Source: Elysia chlorotica
Taxonomy: Eukaryota > Mollusca > Gastropoda > Plakobranchidae
Length of the DNA stretch: 64,000 nt
Assembly: GCA_003991915.1 (NCBI GenBank)
Contig: RQTK01000163.1
Location: 70,825 to 134,824 of the forward strand
Reading direction: 5' to 3'
Shown piece after piece: positions 1-13,719 of the stretch. The first letter of the stretch is position 1. Every line of letters begins with the position of its first letter. The notes beneath the pieces are model-generated. The model saw only the letters and a list, made by a program, of their open reading frames with translations. It made no database searches and was not told where the DNA came from. The translations under genes were made by a program, and so were the position numbers.

Positions 1-1451
1 TACAACACAATCATGCTTTTATCTTTATGATCTAGTCAGAGATGTCATGCATACTTGATGGTCCCTTTCTCAAATTTTATTAGCTCAAAAGAGTGCAATA
101 TTCTTCATTGGGTGGTGAGTTTTATCACTTTTGAATACATCAATCCTGTTTGGTTGTCAGGCTTAGAGATACCAACCCTGTATGGTCAGGTTTTAGGGTA
201 GTCAACCCCTGTTTGTTCAGTTTTGAAAATATGAATCATGTATTTTTCTTGTTTTTATATACAAGATTCCCATAGTCAGTTTTTATTTTGAGAAATGTCA
301 ATCTCTCTGGTCATTAATTTTAAAAATATCACTCGTTTTTTTTTTAAATTCTACTAGCCATTACACTGAATCATTTTAAAACTCTTTTACCTTATACAAT
401 ACAGCCGTTATTGTGCTGATGTGCCGTAAATACAATTACCTTATCCAAGTCATATGTTATTATTTCATGCCGTTTGAGGAAATGTTGAATTTCTAGGTGT
501 TGAGGCAGCAATAAAGTAAGAGACAGCTCAGTATGCTAAAGATTTACATAATAATCAAATCTAAATTACTTTTGTTTTCTCCAACAGTTTTCACTAACCA
601 GTTTTTTGGTTCAGTTGTTTGTTTTTTTATCATTACCTCTAAGGGTGTATGGGGTTGTTCTGCTGCCGTAGTATATGTTATAGTTATTTGTTTTTCTATG
701 CTTTTTCTTTTCTAAAATGGCTTATAATTTTGTGTATGTCCTGAGGACCAACTGACTGTTACTCTTGAGTCAAGTAATAATTATAGATCTGTACATTTGT
801 ATATTGTCTTCATCTCTGAAGTAAATCTTCTATTGTTACCTAAGCTCTAAGAAATGTTGCCATGCTGAGAGAGAAATAGGGGGACCCAACTCAGAGTTCT
901 AATCTCAGGCATGCATTCCAACTGCTCTAAAAATGTTCATTATTATGTGCATGGTACTATTTAAAGATCAAATTTATAGGTCGCTCTGCATGCACCTGCT
1001 TTGAATTTGAAAATCTTGAGGCTGTATGCCGTATCGATCCATGTATTCAGACGATTCTGTTGTTGTTGTTAGTTATCTGCCTTACATTCTAGCTTGATCA
1101 TTCCCATTGATCTCTGCCTCCTGCACTTCTGTCTTCTGCGTTTATACAGTTTTACACTTTTATTGCAAGATTGGACAGATTTGCACTTTTTTTTTCCCTC
1201 TTTCTCTTTCTTATCTTCATTCTTTGATTTTGTTGCTCACATTCAAAGATATGAATTTCAATTTCAAGCAAAGTTGTTGTTGATGGGCTTGGGTCTGGTT
1301 TGTGCAAGGCTGTAATATGGGGGTCATTCTGGGTATGAATTTAATCTGGTAGCCTTTTTTCCTCCATTGTTTGGAATATATTTCAGTACGGTATAACATG
1401 GCTGACAAAGACAGTAGATATGGAAACCCTACACTAGAAGCTCTGGCATAA

Positions 1452-1600
1452 TGATGCCTAGTTCATGGCAATGTATTTAGGAAGCCAACAAATAAACCTT
1501 GACCGCACGTAAAGTTATCTGACTGTCGTCTTGGGGCTGGTCTATGATAAAGCCTAGTTCATGACGCTGTATTAAGAGGCCAACAAATAAACCATGACAG
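1452..1600. repeat. Two diverged direct copies, about 95-bp spacing
   Basis: The phrase beginning CCTAGTTCATG and running through GCCAACAAATAAACC occurs near 1457-1500 and again near 1553-1594 with several substitutions. It looks like an old tandem duplication. Confidence 0.6.
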
Positions 1601-1671
1601 ACTTGCGCTTGTAATTATTTTTTATGTTTTTCCCCACCATGCTTGACGTAACTGACTTTGAAACAACAGTA

Positions 1672-1830
1672 TGAGCCAAGTGGCTGGTTGGGTGGCTAGA
1701 ACATCTGCCCTTCTATGTGGGCGGTATTCTTAAAGTGTTTGATTCCCGCATCTTTGGTTGATGATTTTGGCAGTTTGCAAAGATGTTGATAAGATCGCCT
1801 TGTTGGTGGGCTGCATCGACTCACAAACTT
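1672..1830 (+). mobile_element. tRNA-derived SINE-like remnant
   Basis: The start resembles a tRNA head: a degenerate A box around GGTGGCTAGAACATCTG and a B-box-like GTTTGATTCCCGC about 45 bp later. A 69-bp segment that recurs exactly at 3737-3805 follows immediately. Its body differs from the other SINE family in this window. No target-site duplication was identified. Confidence 0.4.
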
Positions 1831-3736
1831 ATAACTTGTAACGACGGCAATAATTTGTCTGATATTATTGTTGTAGAAGTAGTCTTTGTTCTGTAAATTT
1901 CGTTATTCCAATCTAAGTTCTGGTGCTCTTAGAGTCTGTTACATTGCTTCTGTTTGCACTGTCTTCCTTGTTAGGTTGGCCAGCTTCTGTGAAACTCTGG
2001 CTTTGGCAATTTGGTTGTTTTGTTTTTACCAATCCAAAAAACATATTTTGCAGAGCTATTAAGGCTTGTTTTTATTTTATTGGCACAGAGGTATTCTGTA
2101 AACGGTTAGTCCCACAAATTTGCTTTACAATTGAAACATTATTTCTATTCCACCAGTTTTCAGCCCATCCTTGCCCTTGTTTAACCTTATTCTCTTTTGT
2201 AAATCCTGACTTTGTTTTAACTGAATCTCTCCATTTCTTGTAATTAGTTTTCCCTGCATACTGTCACGCTGTTAAATAAATGTATATATTCCATAATATG
2301 TATGCTTCTGTCTATCTAAGAACCAGTTGAATTATTTACAAGTGTTTATTGGACAAAGTTGCTGGGTTGTTTGAAATGGCTTTAGTGAAGCAAAAAAAGT
2401 GCCAATCCTTCAAAAGTGATCATTAATTGTAGACATGAGCTAATGACATTTACAATTAGCTATAAATGTTATTACTTGCCCTTTCACACAGTGTATTAGC
2501 ACAATAGAAATTGGTCGTTGGTCATTTGATTTGTAAGTAGTTGTACTGATTACGATGAATTTTTTAATTACTTCTTTATGTCATTTGCTCATGTCATGTT
2601 CCTGAAGGAAAAATTATCATCCTTCTACTTAATGCACTTCTTTGTCTGTTGGTTTGAACATGTTTGCTCTCTTCATTATTCTGGTTTCCTTTCGTCATTT
2701 AGTACAAACAGCAGGTCTTTTGTGAAATTTCTAATTTTATCTAGATTTTGAAGTGAAAAGAAGAAGTGCTGTAGATAGTTTTCCAATTTCATCTTTCAAT
2801 GATAATCTCATAAATTATTTTGTTGTAGATTTTTTTTAGGTACATAGATATTAATAATTGGAAACTGATAATACCATTTTATTTGACTCAAAACTGGAGC
2901 TTCTAATATTTTAGCTAACATCTTGTGTGAGTATTTAAAATGGTTTTAAGTTTCCTGTATTTGAAAAGCTGTATATAACCTTGCTCTTATTAAACAGGAC
3001 CAAAATTCACACCTTTAATCTGCCATTGTGAAGCAACTTGGCTCTGAAATGAGTAGGGTACTTCGTGCTACCGGAAATATAATGCCGAAGTAGAGAAAGT
3101 GCATTAACTTTTTTTTTCCTGTTGCTCGATCTTTATCTTGATGTATTATCCTGTGTTACTAGCCTGACAAACCAGCATTCTTCCACTTCAGTGTACTGTT
3201 TTGACTGCATTAATTTTGATGTTGTAACGCACCATATGCTGGGTCAATGATGCCAATTTTTCTGATAATCTACAGATTTTCAGTTTTAAAAAATTTGAGT
3301 CATAAAATATGATGCTGAATATTATATATTCTTTGTAAAAGTCCTGCCCTTCCCCCCAAAAAAAAAAATCAGTTTGAAAAAAAAATAGATCCAGTATTCT
3401 TTGTTGAATGTTTATTTCTGCTCTTTTCCAATGTCCAATTTCTTGAGCTTGATGGAGATATTGATATTCTCTGCTAAGTGATCGGTTGATAGAGTCAACA
3501 CTGTCTACATGGAAACTTTGAAAACATTGAATTGTAAAATGGTTAATAAGCCCTCTTTTTTATGTAAGACTGTTAAGAAGCTATGAAAGAATGTTTCAGA
3601 AGAAGAAAAAATCTAGAAAATCGACTTGCGTTGCGTACACTGTAAACATATGCTACTCTATGGATTATCCCTGCAGGAACCTAGAACATTTGAAAATTTA
3701 AGAGACAGGGCAGATGTAGATAATACTTCCCACATA

Positions 3737-3815
3737 TTTGGTTGATGATTTTGGCAGTTTGCAAAGATGTTGATAAGATCGCCTTGTTGGTGGGCTGCAT
3801 CGACTTTCAAACTTC
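3737..3815 (+). repeat. Second copy of the 69-bp repeat
   Basis: Positions 3737-3805 are identical to 1753-1821, and similarity continues a few bases further. No tRNA-like head precedes this copy, so it could be a 5'-truncated copy of the element at 1672-1830. Confidence 0.7.
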
Positions 3816-5342
3816 TTACTCAGTGTTATGGTGTCTTATCGTCCAAACCCTGACGTACGTTACTGGAGACAAAAATTATTTTTATCAGTGTTATATAGAA
3901 GTCCCCTTGGTAAGTTTTCTAAAGGTTCCCATGCCGTGACTTAGATGGCTTTGTTTCTAATGTCAAATAGAGGCTTGAACCTCGAACCTTCTCAGTCAAT
4001 CCTCCAAGTGTGCTCTTCTTTTATTACAAACTCAATAAATTCCATCTGATAAAGGTTAAAACACAGCTGATGTAAGCTCTACATGATTACGAAGAGATTG
4101 TATGGTTGTTGTCAGTTTTTCCTGTTCTTATTAATTATTTTTTAAATTGTAATACAATGCTGCTACCAAACTAATACACTGCTCTGATTCCTACACTGCT
4201 GTTGTATATCCCCATAGCATTGCTATTGGTTGCTGTTGTTATTATTATTGTTGTTGTTGTTGTTGACTTTCCAGTGTTTGACGTAAACAGCTTCTTGCTC
4301 TCTGTGTTCAACAAAATGAATTACAAATTTTTCAGGAATCCATGTTTGTGTTCAGTATCTAATGATTCTCTTGTTAGTAGTAACATGTAGTATTTTCATG
4401 AATTGACTTGTTGCATGATGTGTTGAAAAGTCTTTTTCCTTTTTCCTTTTTTTTTCTTCTTTAGGGTGTTCTTTTTTTTCAGTCAGCTACTATTTTGATG
4501 TTTTTGTTATTGTCTCTTTTACATATATATTTATATAATGTATGTCACAACGTTCTTAAATCATAACACCATATTACGTTGTTTTTTTTAATGAAATATC
4601 TTCATTTTTTTATTATATAGTTTGTTTTTTTCAATTAGTTTTTTATTACATGTGCTATGGGCTTATAACTTTATTAATCTATTTTACTCAATGAATGCTA
4701 AACATGTTGCCTTTTTTTTTTCGTCCATTAGTTGTTGGAGGTTCGAGTATTGAAATATCTTTTGAGAGAATTCTGTAACAGAGTGTGGATCATAGTGATT
4801 CTTTATGACTTTTAGGTCACTTTTATTTGTATAGATTTATGTAGAGGAAAGATGTATCTGTTTGAAGAAGAAGAAGCGATAAGCATTTTAAAGTAAAGGA
4901 TTAAATGTGTCTGTTCGTTATTGTTTGGTGTCGATTTTGTTTTTGTTTGTTTAATAAAATAATACATATGCTATGATTTAACCTTTCCTTGTAACTAGTG
5001 TAAGGTAATTCAAAATTCGAAATTGATGAAGAAATGATGACTTTTTCTGTAACAGATAATAGAGTATTATGTGCCATGTTTATTTTTTTAATGAGGTTTG
5101 GGTAGATTCGTTTGATTTCTGTGTGTGTACAGTATTCTTATTTTTGTTCCAAACTTTTTAACATGTAATCTCTAGTTAATATATGCCTATGTTTTTTTCC
5201 CTCTTTTCAATTTGATCTCATACATTACATTGAAGTACTTTTTGCATGCATAGCTATGGATGCTGTGCTCATCATAAATTGTAAATCCATCTAATGGTAA
5301 TCACATCATTCGACCTGTGCACATTTTACATATAAGTGAAAA

Positions 5343-5417
5343 ACAATTCCAACATAAATTACAATGACTTGGATATTTCCATCTTTTTAGACAATTCCAA
5401 CATAAATTACAATGACT
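5343..5417 (+). repeat. Exact 27-bp direct repeat
   Basis: The same 27-bp string (starting ACAATTCC and ending CAATGACT) occurs at 5343-5369 and 5391-5417, separated by 21 bp. No gene is associated with it. Confidence 0.8.
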
Positions 5418-8227
5418 CTTCTGATAACTGTCTCTTTTTTTTTAGCAACATAAAACAGTTTCATCAGTATGAATGTAAATTCAACAACGCAATTATTTCA
5501 TTGAGACATCTACAGAAAAGTGGCAGTATATATCACTCTATAATCTTTTTTTTAGATCATTCTTTTACACCGTTAGTGTTGTGGCAATATTACATAAAAA
5601 CGGATTTTATATTATTTCTTTTTTTTTTTTTTACCCTAATTATCAAATGGAAAAGTTAAGTGCAATTTGGTCCATTATAAAAGCATTTATCCTTGACATT
5701 TTTTGGTTAAAAAAAAAAACAGTATTGCATATCAACCCTCTCTTCTAGTCCTTTATCAGTTCAAGACAATATATTTTACTATGGTAATAAATCTAGTCAA
5801 TGAAGCAAAAATTGTTCGCCTTTAGACTTGCGTAATAATATTCATTAAAAGGGATGAAATTTTCCTTCATAAAACTTTTTTGTACTTTATTTTGATGAAG
5901 ATAATAAGTTGCATTCTATGTTGTTGATTTTATTTGCTCAGGCAATTGAAATAAAAGTTTTTATCTTTTATTTAATCCAACAATATTAAGCAATTTCTTG
6001 ATTAAAAATGATATTATCAACAGTTATGGGTAGCAGTAATTTGGTAAACTGTTTTTGCATATGTTGCAAGCTAATGCTTTAAAACTCCCAAAATGTGGGA
6101 ATGTTCCTTTCATGTCTTCCCACTAAATAAACAGCAAAAACTGTAAAGTGTACAAACAAGCTAAGGTGGTTTGCACTTATGGCTCTTGGTGTATATAAAA
6201 AAATAAAACGTGAATGGTTGTGTAAATATTCACATAAATTTGTAAAGCATTTGTAAGGGATGAAGAAAAATGGAATTGGTCTAGTCTTTTTTTTTTTTTC
6301 CTAATTTATGATGTTGCTATTCTTGGTGTACTTTTTAAAATGATTTCAAGTATGTCAATGAGCTGTTTTTAATTTTAAAATGAGACATGAATTTCGACTT
6401 AAATGTTCACATTTTTATGACGGACCACAATGAATCAAGTTCTTAGTAAGTAGTAAAAGTTCCCTAGATATACAAACTAAACTTCTCTAAGTAGAAGATT
6501 GCTAGCAACTGTTGTAATAATTATGAGACTTAGCTCTGTTTGGTGTTGTTGCTCCATAACAATTTGCCACTGCAGGTGTTCATCATTGATCTATGTCTCA
6601 TCTAGCATTAGTGAAGTCATATGTCTAACTCTTAAGTCTAAGATTATTTGTGTTATTAATTCATCAGAGACCCCTGCAGTTTTTTTATGTGTCAGTTACC
6701 TTTGCTTGGTACACTTTATTTAACTATATAGTTATAAGGCTCATTTTTATGGGGGGGGGGAAAGATAGTTGTCGAAGGAGGTCAGTAAAAAGCTAAGTTT
6801 TTAAAATGCTATTTCCTTTCTAAAGTACGTGTACATGATTATGCCAGAGTGTGGCTGATCTGGACACCACAAGAAGAGAAAGCAGATCCATGACTTGTTT
6901 GATTTCTCTCGTTTACAGTATTTCTATTAGTGCAATACATCCGCCATGTATTATTGACTGTTTTTTTCTTGTCATCTCTTGTCAATTTTGCCATTTCATA
7001 TACATTGTATACAAATGGTTTTGTTTTTAACAATCTGTGCATTATGTGCACATTAAGTTCAACATCACTTTACAGCTTTTTTTAATGACTGCATCTCATG
7101 AGTCGCTTTTTAAAGATGACAGCACGTCATGAGTCACTATATTCTATAATGAAGACACAATCAATGCACTTCCTTTCTTTTTGTCTATCCCCAATGTATA
7201 TTGATGTCTGTACGTAGGTCTACTTAGTAACTATAGTTTAAAGATATTTCCACATTTTTCACGTGTATGTAATCATATTAAACTTTCGTAATAGTGTAGG
7301 GAGGATTTTTTTTTGTTTAGTTTTTATTTCATTTCTTAATTTGAAACCACTTCTTTGAATTTTGAAATAAACTACAAAATTATAAGATTAAGAAGAGTAA
7401 GAAAAATTAACAAAATTGCTTTTAATGGAAATGGAAGATGGTCTGGCGGCAATAAGACACACATATATATAAGCCATGTTGTGTGCCAGGGTGGCAAGAT
7501 GACCGACTATGGGAAGAGTCTGAATCAGCTGCATCAGGAAAAAGTCTCAGCTGAATCTCTTGCTATTTTGATTATAGCGGAGAGTTCAATTGCATTGAGA
7601 TAAAGCTATAACCTTATTACGTGTACTACTATCTCTCTGAAGATACTTGTGTTTAAGTGCCAAGATTATTATTGGATATACCAAGATTGATGAATTGGAG
7701 ATTTTTCAATAAGTCAAAAGGCTGGGACTATTAAAAAGAATCTAACGTTTAATTTTTATTGATTTTAATTTATATCCATTCTTTTATTGAATTACACTCA
7801 CAGTGCCAATGATCATTACATGTATGTACATGTATTTGTGTTTTTTGCTATATGTATGTCAGTTGTATTTTAATCAGTGTCATTGATTTGATTCATTGTT
7901 TTTTTTTTACAGCTGTAAAGTGTTTTTAATATTTGGATCTGAAAACTGCATTGAATTTTTGTGTTTTTATTGCTGTCTTTTTTGCTCATGCACTCGAAGC
8001 ATTCATCATTATGCTTTATGTGTTGTCACCAAGTACATGTCTGTAAAAAAAATAAAACCCAATCATGCCCTACTAGTTTCGTTCTTTTTTATCTTGCACT
8101 CATTGACTCATTGACTCACCCTTCGTACAGGCCTAAAATTGACCATTGTCTGTGTTTGAAATATAAAAAAAAGGTTTACATTTATATAGCAATTAGCATT
8201 TGGTCAAGTTCATACTGAACACTTTTC

Positions 8228-8233
8228 AATAAA
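8228..8233 (+). terminator. Candidate poly(A) signal on + strand
   Basis: AATAAA is followed about 10 bases later by a T-run. It is the last such signal before minus-strand PIGL and could end a transcript entering from the left. No gene body has been identified for it. Confidence 0.25.
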
Positions 8234-8299
8234 GAATTCTTTTTTTTAATTGAGTCTCAACACTCTATATCCAAGCTACATTGTGACACAAAAATTTCG

Positions 8300-9793
8300 T
8301 TGAACTTTATTATTCATTCGTATAGTAGTATGACTTTGATAAACAACATAAAGGAAAAAATAAGTACATGTGTTTGATTTTCACCACACACAAAAAAAAA
8401 AAACCCACAAATTACATGTAGTTCTATCAAATGATCACAGTCTTTATTTGTTAATAAGTACATAGCTGCTAATTTGTTTCTTACAGTTAGACAAAGAACA
8501 AAATGCATTTTAAACATTTCAATAAAATAAATACTGTGCATACCTGATAATTCATATTTGTAGGGACTAGAACTTTCAAATTTAGAGTAAGACAAAACAG
8601 GAGATACAATGATTTAATAGAGAACCAAAGCTGGAGTTGCTTGACTGTGGGTCTAGATATGAATCTACCCAGAGCTGGACTGTGTCAATCACACATTGGC
8701 TTCCTCTAATCTTTGGCTTATTTTTGCGAGGCTATTTATCAGTCTACTCTAATGCGGACAAACAACCAATTGCTTGCTTTATGTAAACACAATTATTATT
8801 TAGATCAAATTTGCTTGAAACCATTAAAATAAAAAAAGCAGTTCATTGTTAAATTAAGCAAAAATATATCATATGCTTGTAGCAATTTAAAGTGATTTAT
8901 TCTGGATCTGACTTCAAGCATGTTAAGTTATCAGATGTCAAGTTAAGTGGAGTGCAATATTACAGAAGGAATACTTATCCACACATGAATCTGATCTGAA
9001 AAAAGGGTAGATTCTTAGATTATACAGTGGAATTCACTAAGGATAAACCTGCTGGGACAGCTTAAAAGTTTATTTACCCCAAAGGGACTGTAAAGTTTTT
9101 TAAAAATGAAATAGGTACATAAAAAAGGCATGGTTCATCTTCAACATGGTTTATCCAAAGGAATTCTCTATTGCATAGGTATATCATACATACATACATT
9201 TATTATTTATTGATCAATATATGTACAAACAACAAGGTAATTTGGAATGCAGAAAAAGATTAGCACCATAGAAAGAGATCACCCAGACTCAGAGGTATGG
9301 CTTTATAATTGGCAAATTTGACATATGATGTATCAATGCCTATACATGTACACATATTATTCCTGTCATGGTTTGGTCTGGTGAAAGTGACCTTTTGCGT
9401 ATGTTCACACTGCATGTTAAGAATTTACAAAGTATTCATATAATGCTCAACCCGAAACAGCCTTATGCTCAGAGTGTTTGGATCACCGCAATAAAATTTA
9501 ATCATCAACTGCCGACACTGAATTCTATAGGTCTACTGACTTTAAGTTCTCACTCAGGTGACCTTAACCCTGATCAAGCCAGACATTGAATGCAAAAATC
9601 TCATAGAGTGGCGGGTGGTGTCACCGACTTCCCAGTGAGCCATCTCAAATTTTTCACATCCCTGAAATAGGTCAACTGATTTCATGTTTGGCAGATCTAT
9701 ACTCAGTAACTCTGACCAAGTCAAACTAGACGCTGAATTCAAAAAGCCCATCGATCGAGTGACGAGTGCTGCTATTGTTCCCAGTGAGCCATA
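8300..9793. other. PIGL downstream flank / 3' UTR
   Basis: No coding exon was recognised. The part next to 9793 is presumably PIGL 3' UTR, with minus-strand AATAAA candidates at 9199-9211. The rest shows only AT-rich unique-looking sequence. Confidence 0.4.
9199..9211 (-). terminator. Candidate PIGL poly(A) signals
   Basis: Read on the minus strand, two overlapping-style AATAAA hexamers (9199-9204 and 9206-9211) lie about 590 bp downstream of the PIGL stop codon. Several other minus-strand signals exist nearby, so the site actually used is uncertain. Confidence 0.35.
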
Positions 9794-10562
9794 TCAAACT
9801 GGCACCTCCTTGAATGTGTTGATCACCATGTAGCGTGAGAGGATAATGTATAGGACTCTAAACCACACCAGTTGGCTTTTATGTGCACACATCGCTTTCT
9901 GAAAGTTGAAAACAACAAAAATAATAGAAAGTTGAAAGAGTCTCCGATACAGGTTAATCATTTGAGTACAGCAACAACAAAAAATGCAATGCAGTCAACA
10001 TTGCCCAAGTCAATCTCTTTTGGGACATAACTGAACATAAAAACTTGAGTAAAAATCAAGTTCCGATCTTTTTATTTAAAAACCAGTTTGGTTTATTTAT
10101 TAGTTCTTAACACATTTCACAAGGTTGGATGGATTAATAGTGCAATGACCAGCCTGTGCTCTCAACACTTCAAAAAAGAAAGACACGAAACAAACATTTG
10201 CTGTCTGTATTGTTGATTTTCAGGAAACAACTAATTCTAAATTTAAAATTAGTAGTACATTTACCAACCTGTGCTGTCAACACCTCAGAGACAGAAGACA
10301 CAAACGTTGGTTGTAAGCTTGCCAAGCTGAACGGAAGTTCCAGGAAACTGATGTACTTGCGAGGCAGACTAACAGTCTCCAGCTCAAACAGTTTCACTTC
10401 ACCTGAATGGGAAACGTAGCAGAACAACGATTCAGCATTTCATGGGATTTAAACAAGCAGTAGCATTGCATAGATGGAAACATGTCTGTCAAATATTTAC
10501 TGAACTTAAAGGGTGGCGATGTGCTTAATATAAAACTTTAAAATTTTCTTTATATAATTATC

Positions 10563-10637
<75 letters not shown>

Positions 10638-10689
10638 TATAGTAGAAATAGTGGTAGTGACATTATTATTATTATTATTATTATTATCA

Positions 10690-10720
<31 letters not shown>

Positions 10721-13719
10721 TATTATTATTATTATTAGCATCATTTTTTTACAATTTATTTCACCCCAAAATAATTCTAACACTGTACTCACCATGAGCA
10801 AAACTGCCAGCTTGCACAACTTGTCTAGATTAGGTGAAGAAAATACCATTACTTCAATTTCGAGGAGCAAGAGTGATAGACAAGCCGGCAAGATAGTAAA
10901 AAAAAAAATCGCTCATCTCTTAATTTATTGCAAGTTTATATTAATACTAACTCTATGTTGTTTAGTCATGCCAAAATCAAAGCCATACACATGAGAAATT
11001 CTATCACAGCTTGAATTCCATAAAAACATATGATAACATTCATTCCCTAACCACATCTTTCAATCTCAATTAAAATTTAACAGAACTAACTCCATATGGA
11101 TTTTAAATACACTATTGAAAATAATTAACAATTTAACATAGCAAACTTTTCCTGAGTGGTTTGTATTATAGAGCAGTACAAGATCAATGGATAAGCTTAC
11201 CTGGCCACTTTTGATACAGAAATGTGATTTGGGTGACCACTAACGCCTTGATTGTCAAAAGTAAACACCTTTAAAAAAAAGTAGAGGGTGAAGGGGGTGT
11301 AAAGACATTTTAGGCACTATTCTTTGTAGGAAACAGCATTATAATGATACATTTTGAGAGGTCTCAACCATTACTAAGCATTTTTGTTTTGTCTTTCATT
11401 TACAATATCTGTTTCAAAAAGAATATATATATATACACAACAAAACAAAAGGTAAAATGTAACAAATGAGGGTAATTACCAGTATAATTATTGACACATA
11501 GAGGGTGTGTTTTTTTAAGGCTTTTGGTACATTAGTTGTTAGCATAATTATATTCATTACTGTCAAAGAGGTGCATTTTTTAAAGTAAATAAAAAATTAC
11601 AATAATTTGTTCTACATTAAATCAGAGAGTAACCAAAAAAAAAATATCCTCACATGAGCTGGCTTGAAGCTATTGATGACTGTTCTGACTTTATCAGCAA
11701 GAAGAACAAAATCCCAGTTCTCATTAGGACCATCAAGAAAGGCACTGGAAAAAAAACAACACAACTTAGCTACATAAAAATATAACACATGGACATCTAT
11801 TGGTCTCACAAATGTATTCAAGATATTATATTATATATGGAATTCATCAAAATTGTTTAATTCTTTCCCCTCCACCCCTTCCCAACAAAAAAAAAGTTTT
11901 TAAAGTATAATTTTACGTCAATCTTTTTTTTTTTTTAATCATGCCTATGATGAGTTCCAAATTTCATCACCTTACATAACAATCCTATTAACCTCAAAGC
12001 TCGCGATTTTGTATATATGTTGTACAAACTGATGTCTCAGGCACATAAAAATAAAAACTGTAAAACAGATTATCGTCTATCTTATTATTAGTCTTTAATT
12101 GAACTAAAAAATCTTTTGACAAAGGACACATATTAAATTATAGCTTTAGTTTTGGGAATAAAAAGCGTTAGCTCATCCATCTTCAACTATCTTCCAAAAC
12201 AATTTGATAAGACGAGAAACCTGTTATCCAAAACTTGTACATTGTGATCGGCAACACCTAGTATTCTGCAACTCTCCAGTAGTTCTTTTTTCCGTAATTC
12301 TCCTTGTTTGTAGTAGTCTCCTGAAGTAAATAAACACACATTTTATATTTATGTATATTTTTTTTTCACACTCAAATAGGGTGTCTACACATTTCTATGG
12401 TTAACATGTCACAAATATTTGTTTTAATTATAAAGATATTACTTTGTAAATTTGTTATTTAAAGGCATCATCATATTCATAATATGTCATCTATAGACTG
12501 ATCATAATGAATGAGATGTGACAAAAGTTTGGTAGATAATGTGTTTAAAACACAGACACTTTCTCAAAGATCTTACATGACAAAAGGCTGAGGAAACTAA
12601 AACTCATCACATGAAATACAGACCTCAGTGAGATACATTACAAACATGATTATTATGAAAGGGTATTACTCAGTCAACCAAGTTCACCCCAGTTTTAGCT
12701 TCACTATGGGCCACACACTTTTAAAAATGGTGACTGAATCTCAGTTATAATTTTTACTCTTTCAGAGCTGTGGATAAGTGGAGCACCCTGCCACGGTAGT
12801 TGTCAACTCAAAATCACAGTCTTGACTTCCACATGACAGACAACAAATAATCGAAATTGCCCTGATTCTTCTAGTATATAACAATTTACAAACCTACCCA
12901 CCCATACCTACTTAATTCTTTGCACGCTGTTGTGAAATTGTTTTAATTATTTATAACAACAAAAAATACAGTTTTTAAAGCTAAATTGATTTTAAAACAT
13001 ACAAGTGGTTCTACCAGGAGAAAGGACGGCCCACATTGGTTTGTATATTGATGAACCATATCTCATACCACATTTTTTTTTAATGAGTGCAAAAGTAGAA
13101 ATCTACTTGATCTATTGAATTGAATTTTAAAATTTAAATCTAAAACTAGAGTCTAGGTCTACATTTTTGTAGATCTAGATTAGAAATATTATCCTTTTCA
13201 TATTTCGTCTATCACACCTAGGATATAGCTATAAACTTCAAATAGATATACATGTTTATTATAATTCTAAGGGGGCGCAGTGGCCCTTCAAGCCCCTTGG
13301 GTAGTTTTCCATGATTCGAGTCCCACTATTCTGACCTCTGCAGGATATCGTCGTCATATAGGACTTGAGACGTAGGATACATTTAACTAGTAGAGAGATT
13401 TTCTTTCTCCGATTAAAAATTTAAAATTCTCTTAGACCCAGATCAAACCTGAAGTAGTGCACAAAATGAAAACTTCACTCGTTTTGCACAGTTGAATAAT
13501 TGCTGGGGAGAAAAACATACACTCATCGTCTGGATGAGCCGTAAGTATTAGTATTCGTTTGCCAGTAAATTCTACATATGTGTTTAGTTTGACTGGCAGG
13601 GCTTCATTAACCACGCAAAAATATACCACGGCGCAAATAAAAACATAGGAAATTAAAGACGTCTTTAAAATATGAGACACAAATCCAAAATCAAATATCA
13701 AGTCCATGGGCGCAGCCAT
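9794..13719 (-). CDS. PIGL: N-acetylglucosaminyl-phosphatidylinositol de-N-acetylase (PIGL), 7 exons
   Basis: PIGL removes the acetyl group from GlcNAc-PI on the cytosolic face of the ER, the second step of GPI-anchor synthesis. Coding exons in transcript order are 13449-13719, 12221-12320, 11654-11744, 11201-11268, 10793-10824, 10269-10402 and 9794-9898. They join in frame to 266 aa with a TGA stop (human is 252 aa, also 7 exons). Residues about 17-37 form an N-terminal membrane segment. The catalytic, metal-binding AHPDDE motif is at 61-66 and HPNH at 166-169. Exon 6 carries a PRKYISFLELP-like block, and the last exon ends in the conserved WFR-LYI-SRYM segment. All introns are GT-AG and the phases agree. 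The start is the first ATG, preceding the membrane anchor. The gene appears intact. Confidence 0.96.
10147..10230 (-). pseudogene. Decayed duplicate of the PIGL exon 6 3' end
   Basis: Positions 10147-10230 align, with many substitutions and small indels, to 10262-10350, which is the 3' half of PIGL exon 6 and its donor region. The shared pattern includes the CTGTGCTNTCAACAC segment, an AGACAC segment and CAGGAAAC. No acceptor or intact reading frame remains, so this looks like an old local duplication of the exon end, now within intron 6. Confidence 0.6.
10563..10637. repeat. (AGT)n microsatellite in PIGL intron 5
   Basis: Uninterrupted AGT/TAG trinucleotide repeat of roughly 25 units, followed by a second, TTA-type tract. 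Confidence 0.95.
10662..10739. repeat. (ATT)n microsatellite in PIGL intron 5
   Basis: ATT trinucleotide repeat with a few single-base interruptions, 25 bp downstream of the AGT tract. Confidence 0.95.
10793..10824 (-). CDS. PIGL: PIGL exon 5, a 32-nt exon
   Basis: This exon is flanked by an acceptor ending CTAG and a donor GTGAGT on the minus strand. It supplies the QVVQAGSFAH stretch between the HPNH exon and the PRKY exon. Without it, exon 4 (ending in phase 2) and exon 6 (starting in phase 1) do not join in frame. It is short enough for gene finders to miss. Confidence 0.9.
13271..13400 (+). mobile_element. tRNA-like SINE remnant in PIGL intron 1
   Basis: The head GGGGGCGCAGTGGCC is followed by GATTCGAGTCC at 13313-13323, one mismatch from the pol III B-box consensus. 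About 70 bp of non-tRNA sequence comes next. The A box is poor and no second copy was seen here, so this call is tentative. Confidence 0.35.

Larger units (their letters stand above)
1..8300. other. Gene-poor 5' flank, possible 3' UTR of an outside gene
   Basis: I see no coding exon with homology here. The + strand is T-rich with many homopolymer runs, and candidate AATAAA signals occur on the + strand, the last at 8228-8233 in front of a T-run. Short open frames are low-complexity and have no recognisable domain. The stretch could be a long 3' UTR or the downstream flank of a + strand gene lying to the left, which would make it convergent with PIGL. That is inference. Recognisable content is limited to the repeats listed separately. 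Confidence 0.5.
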
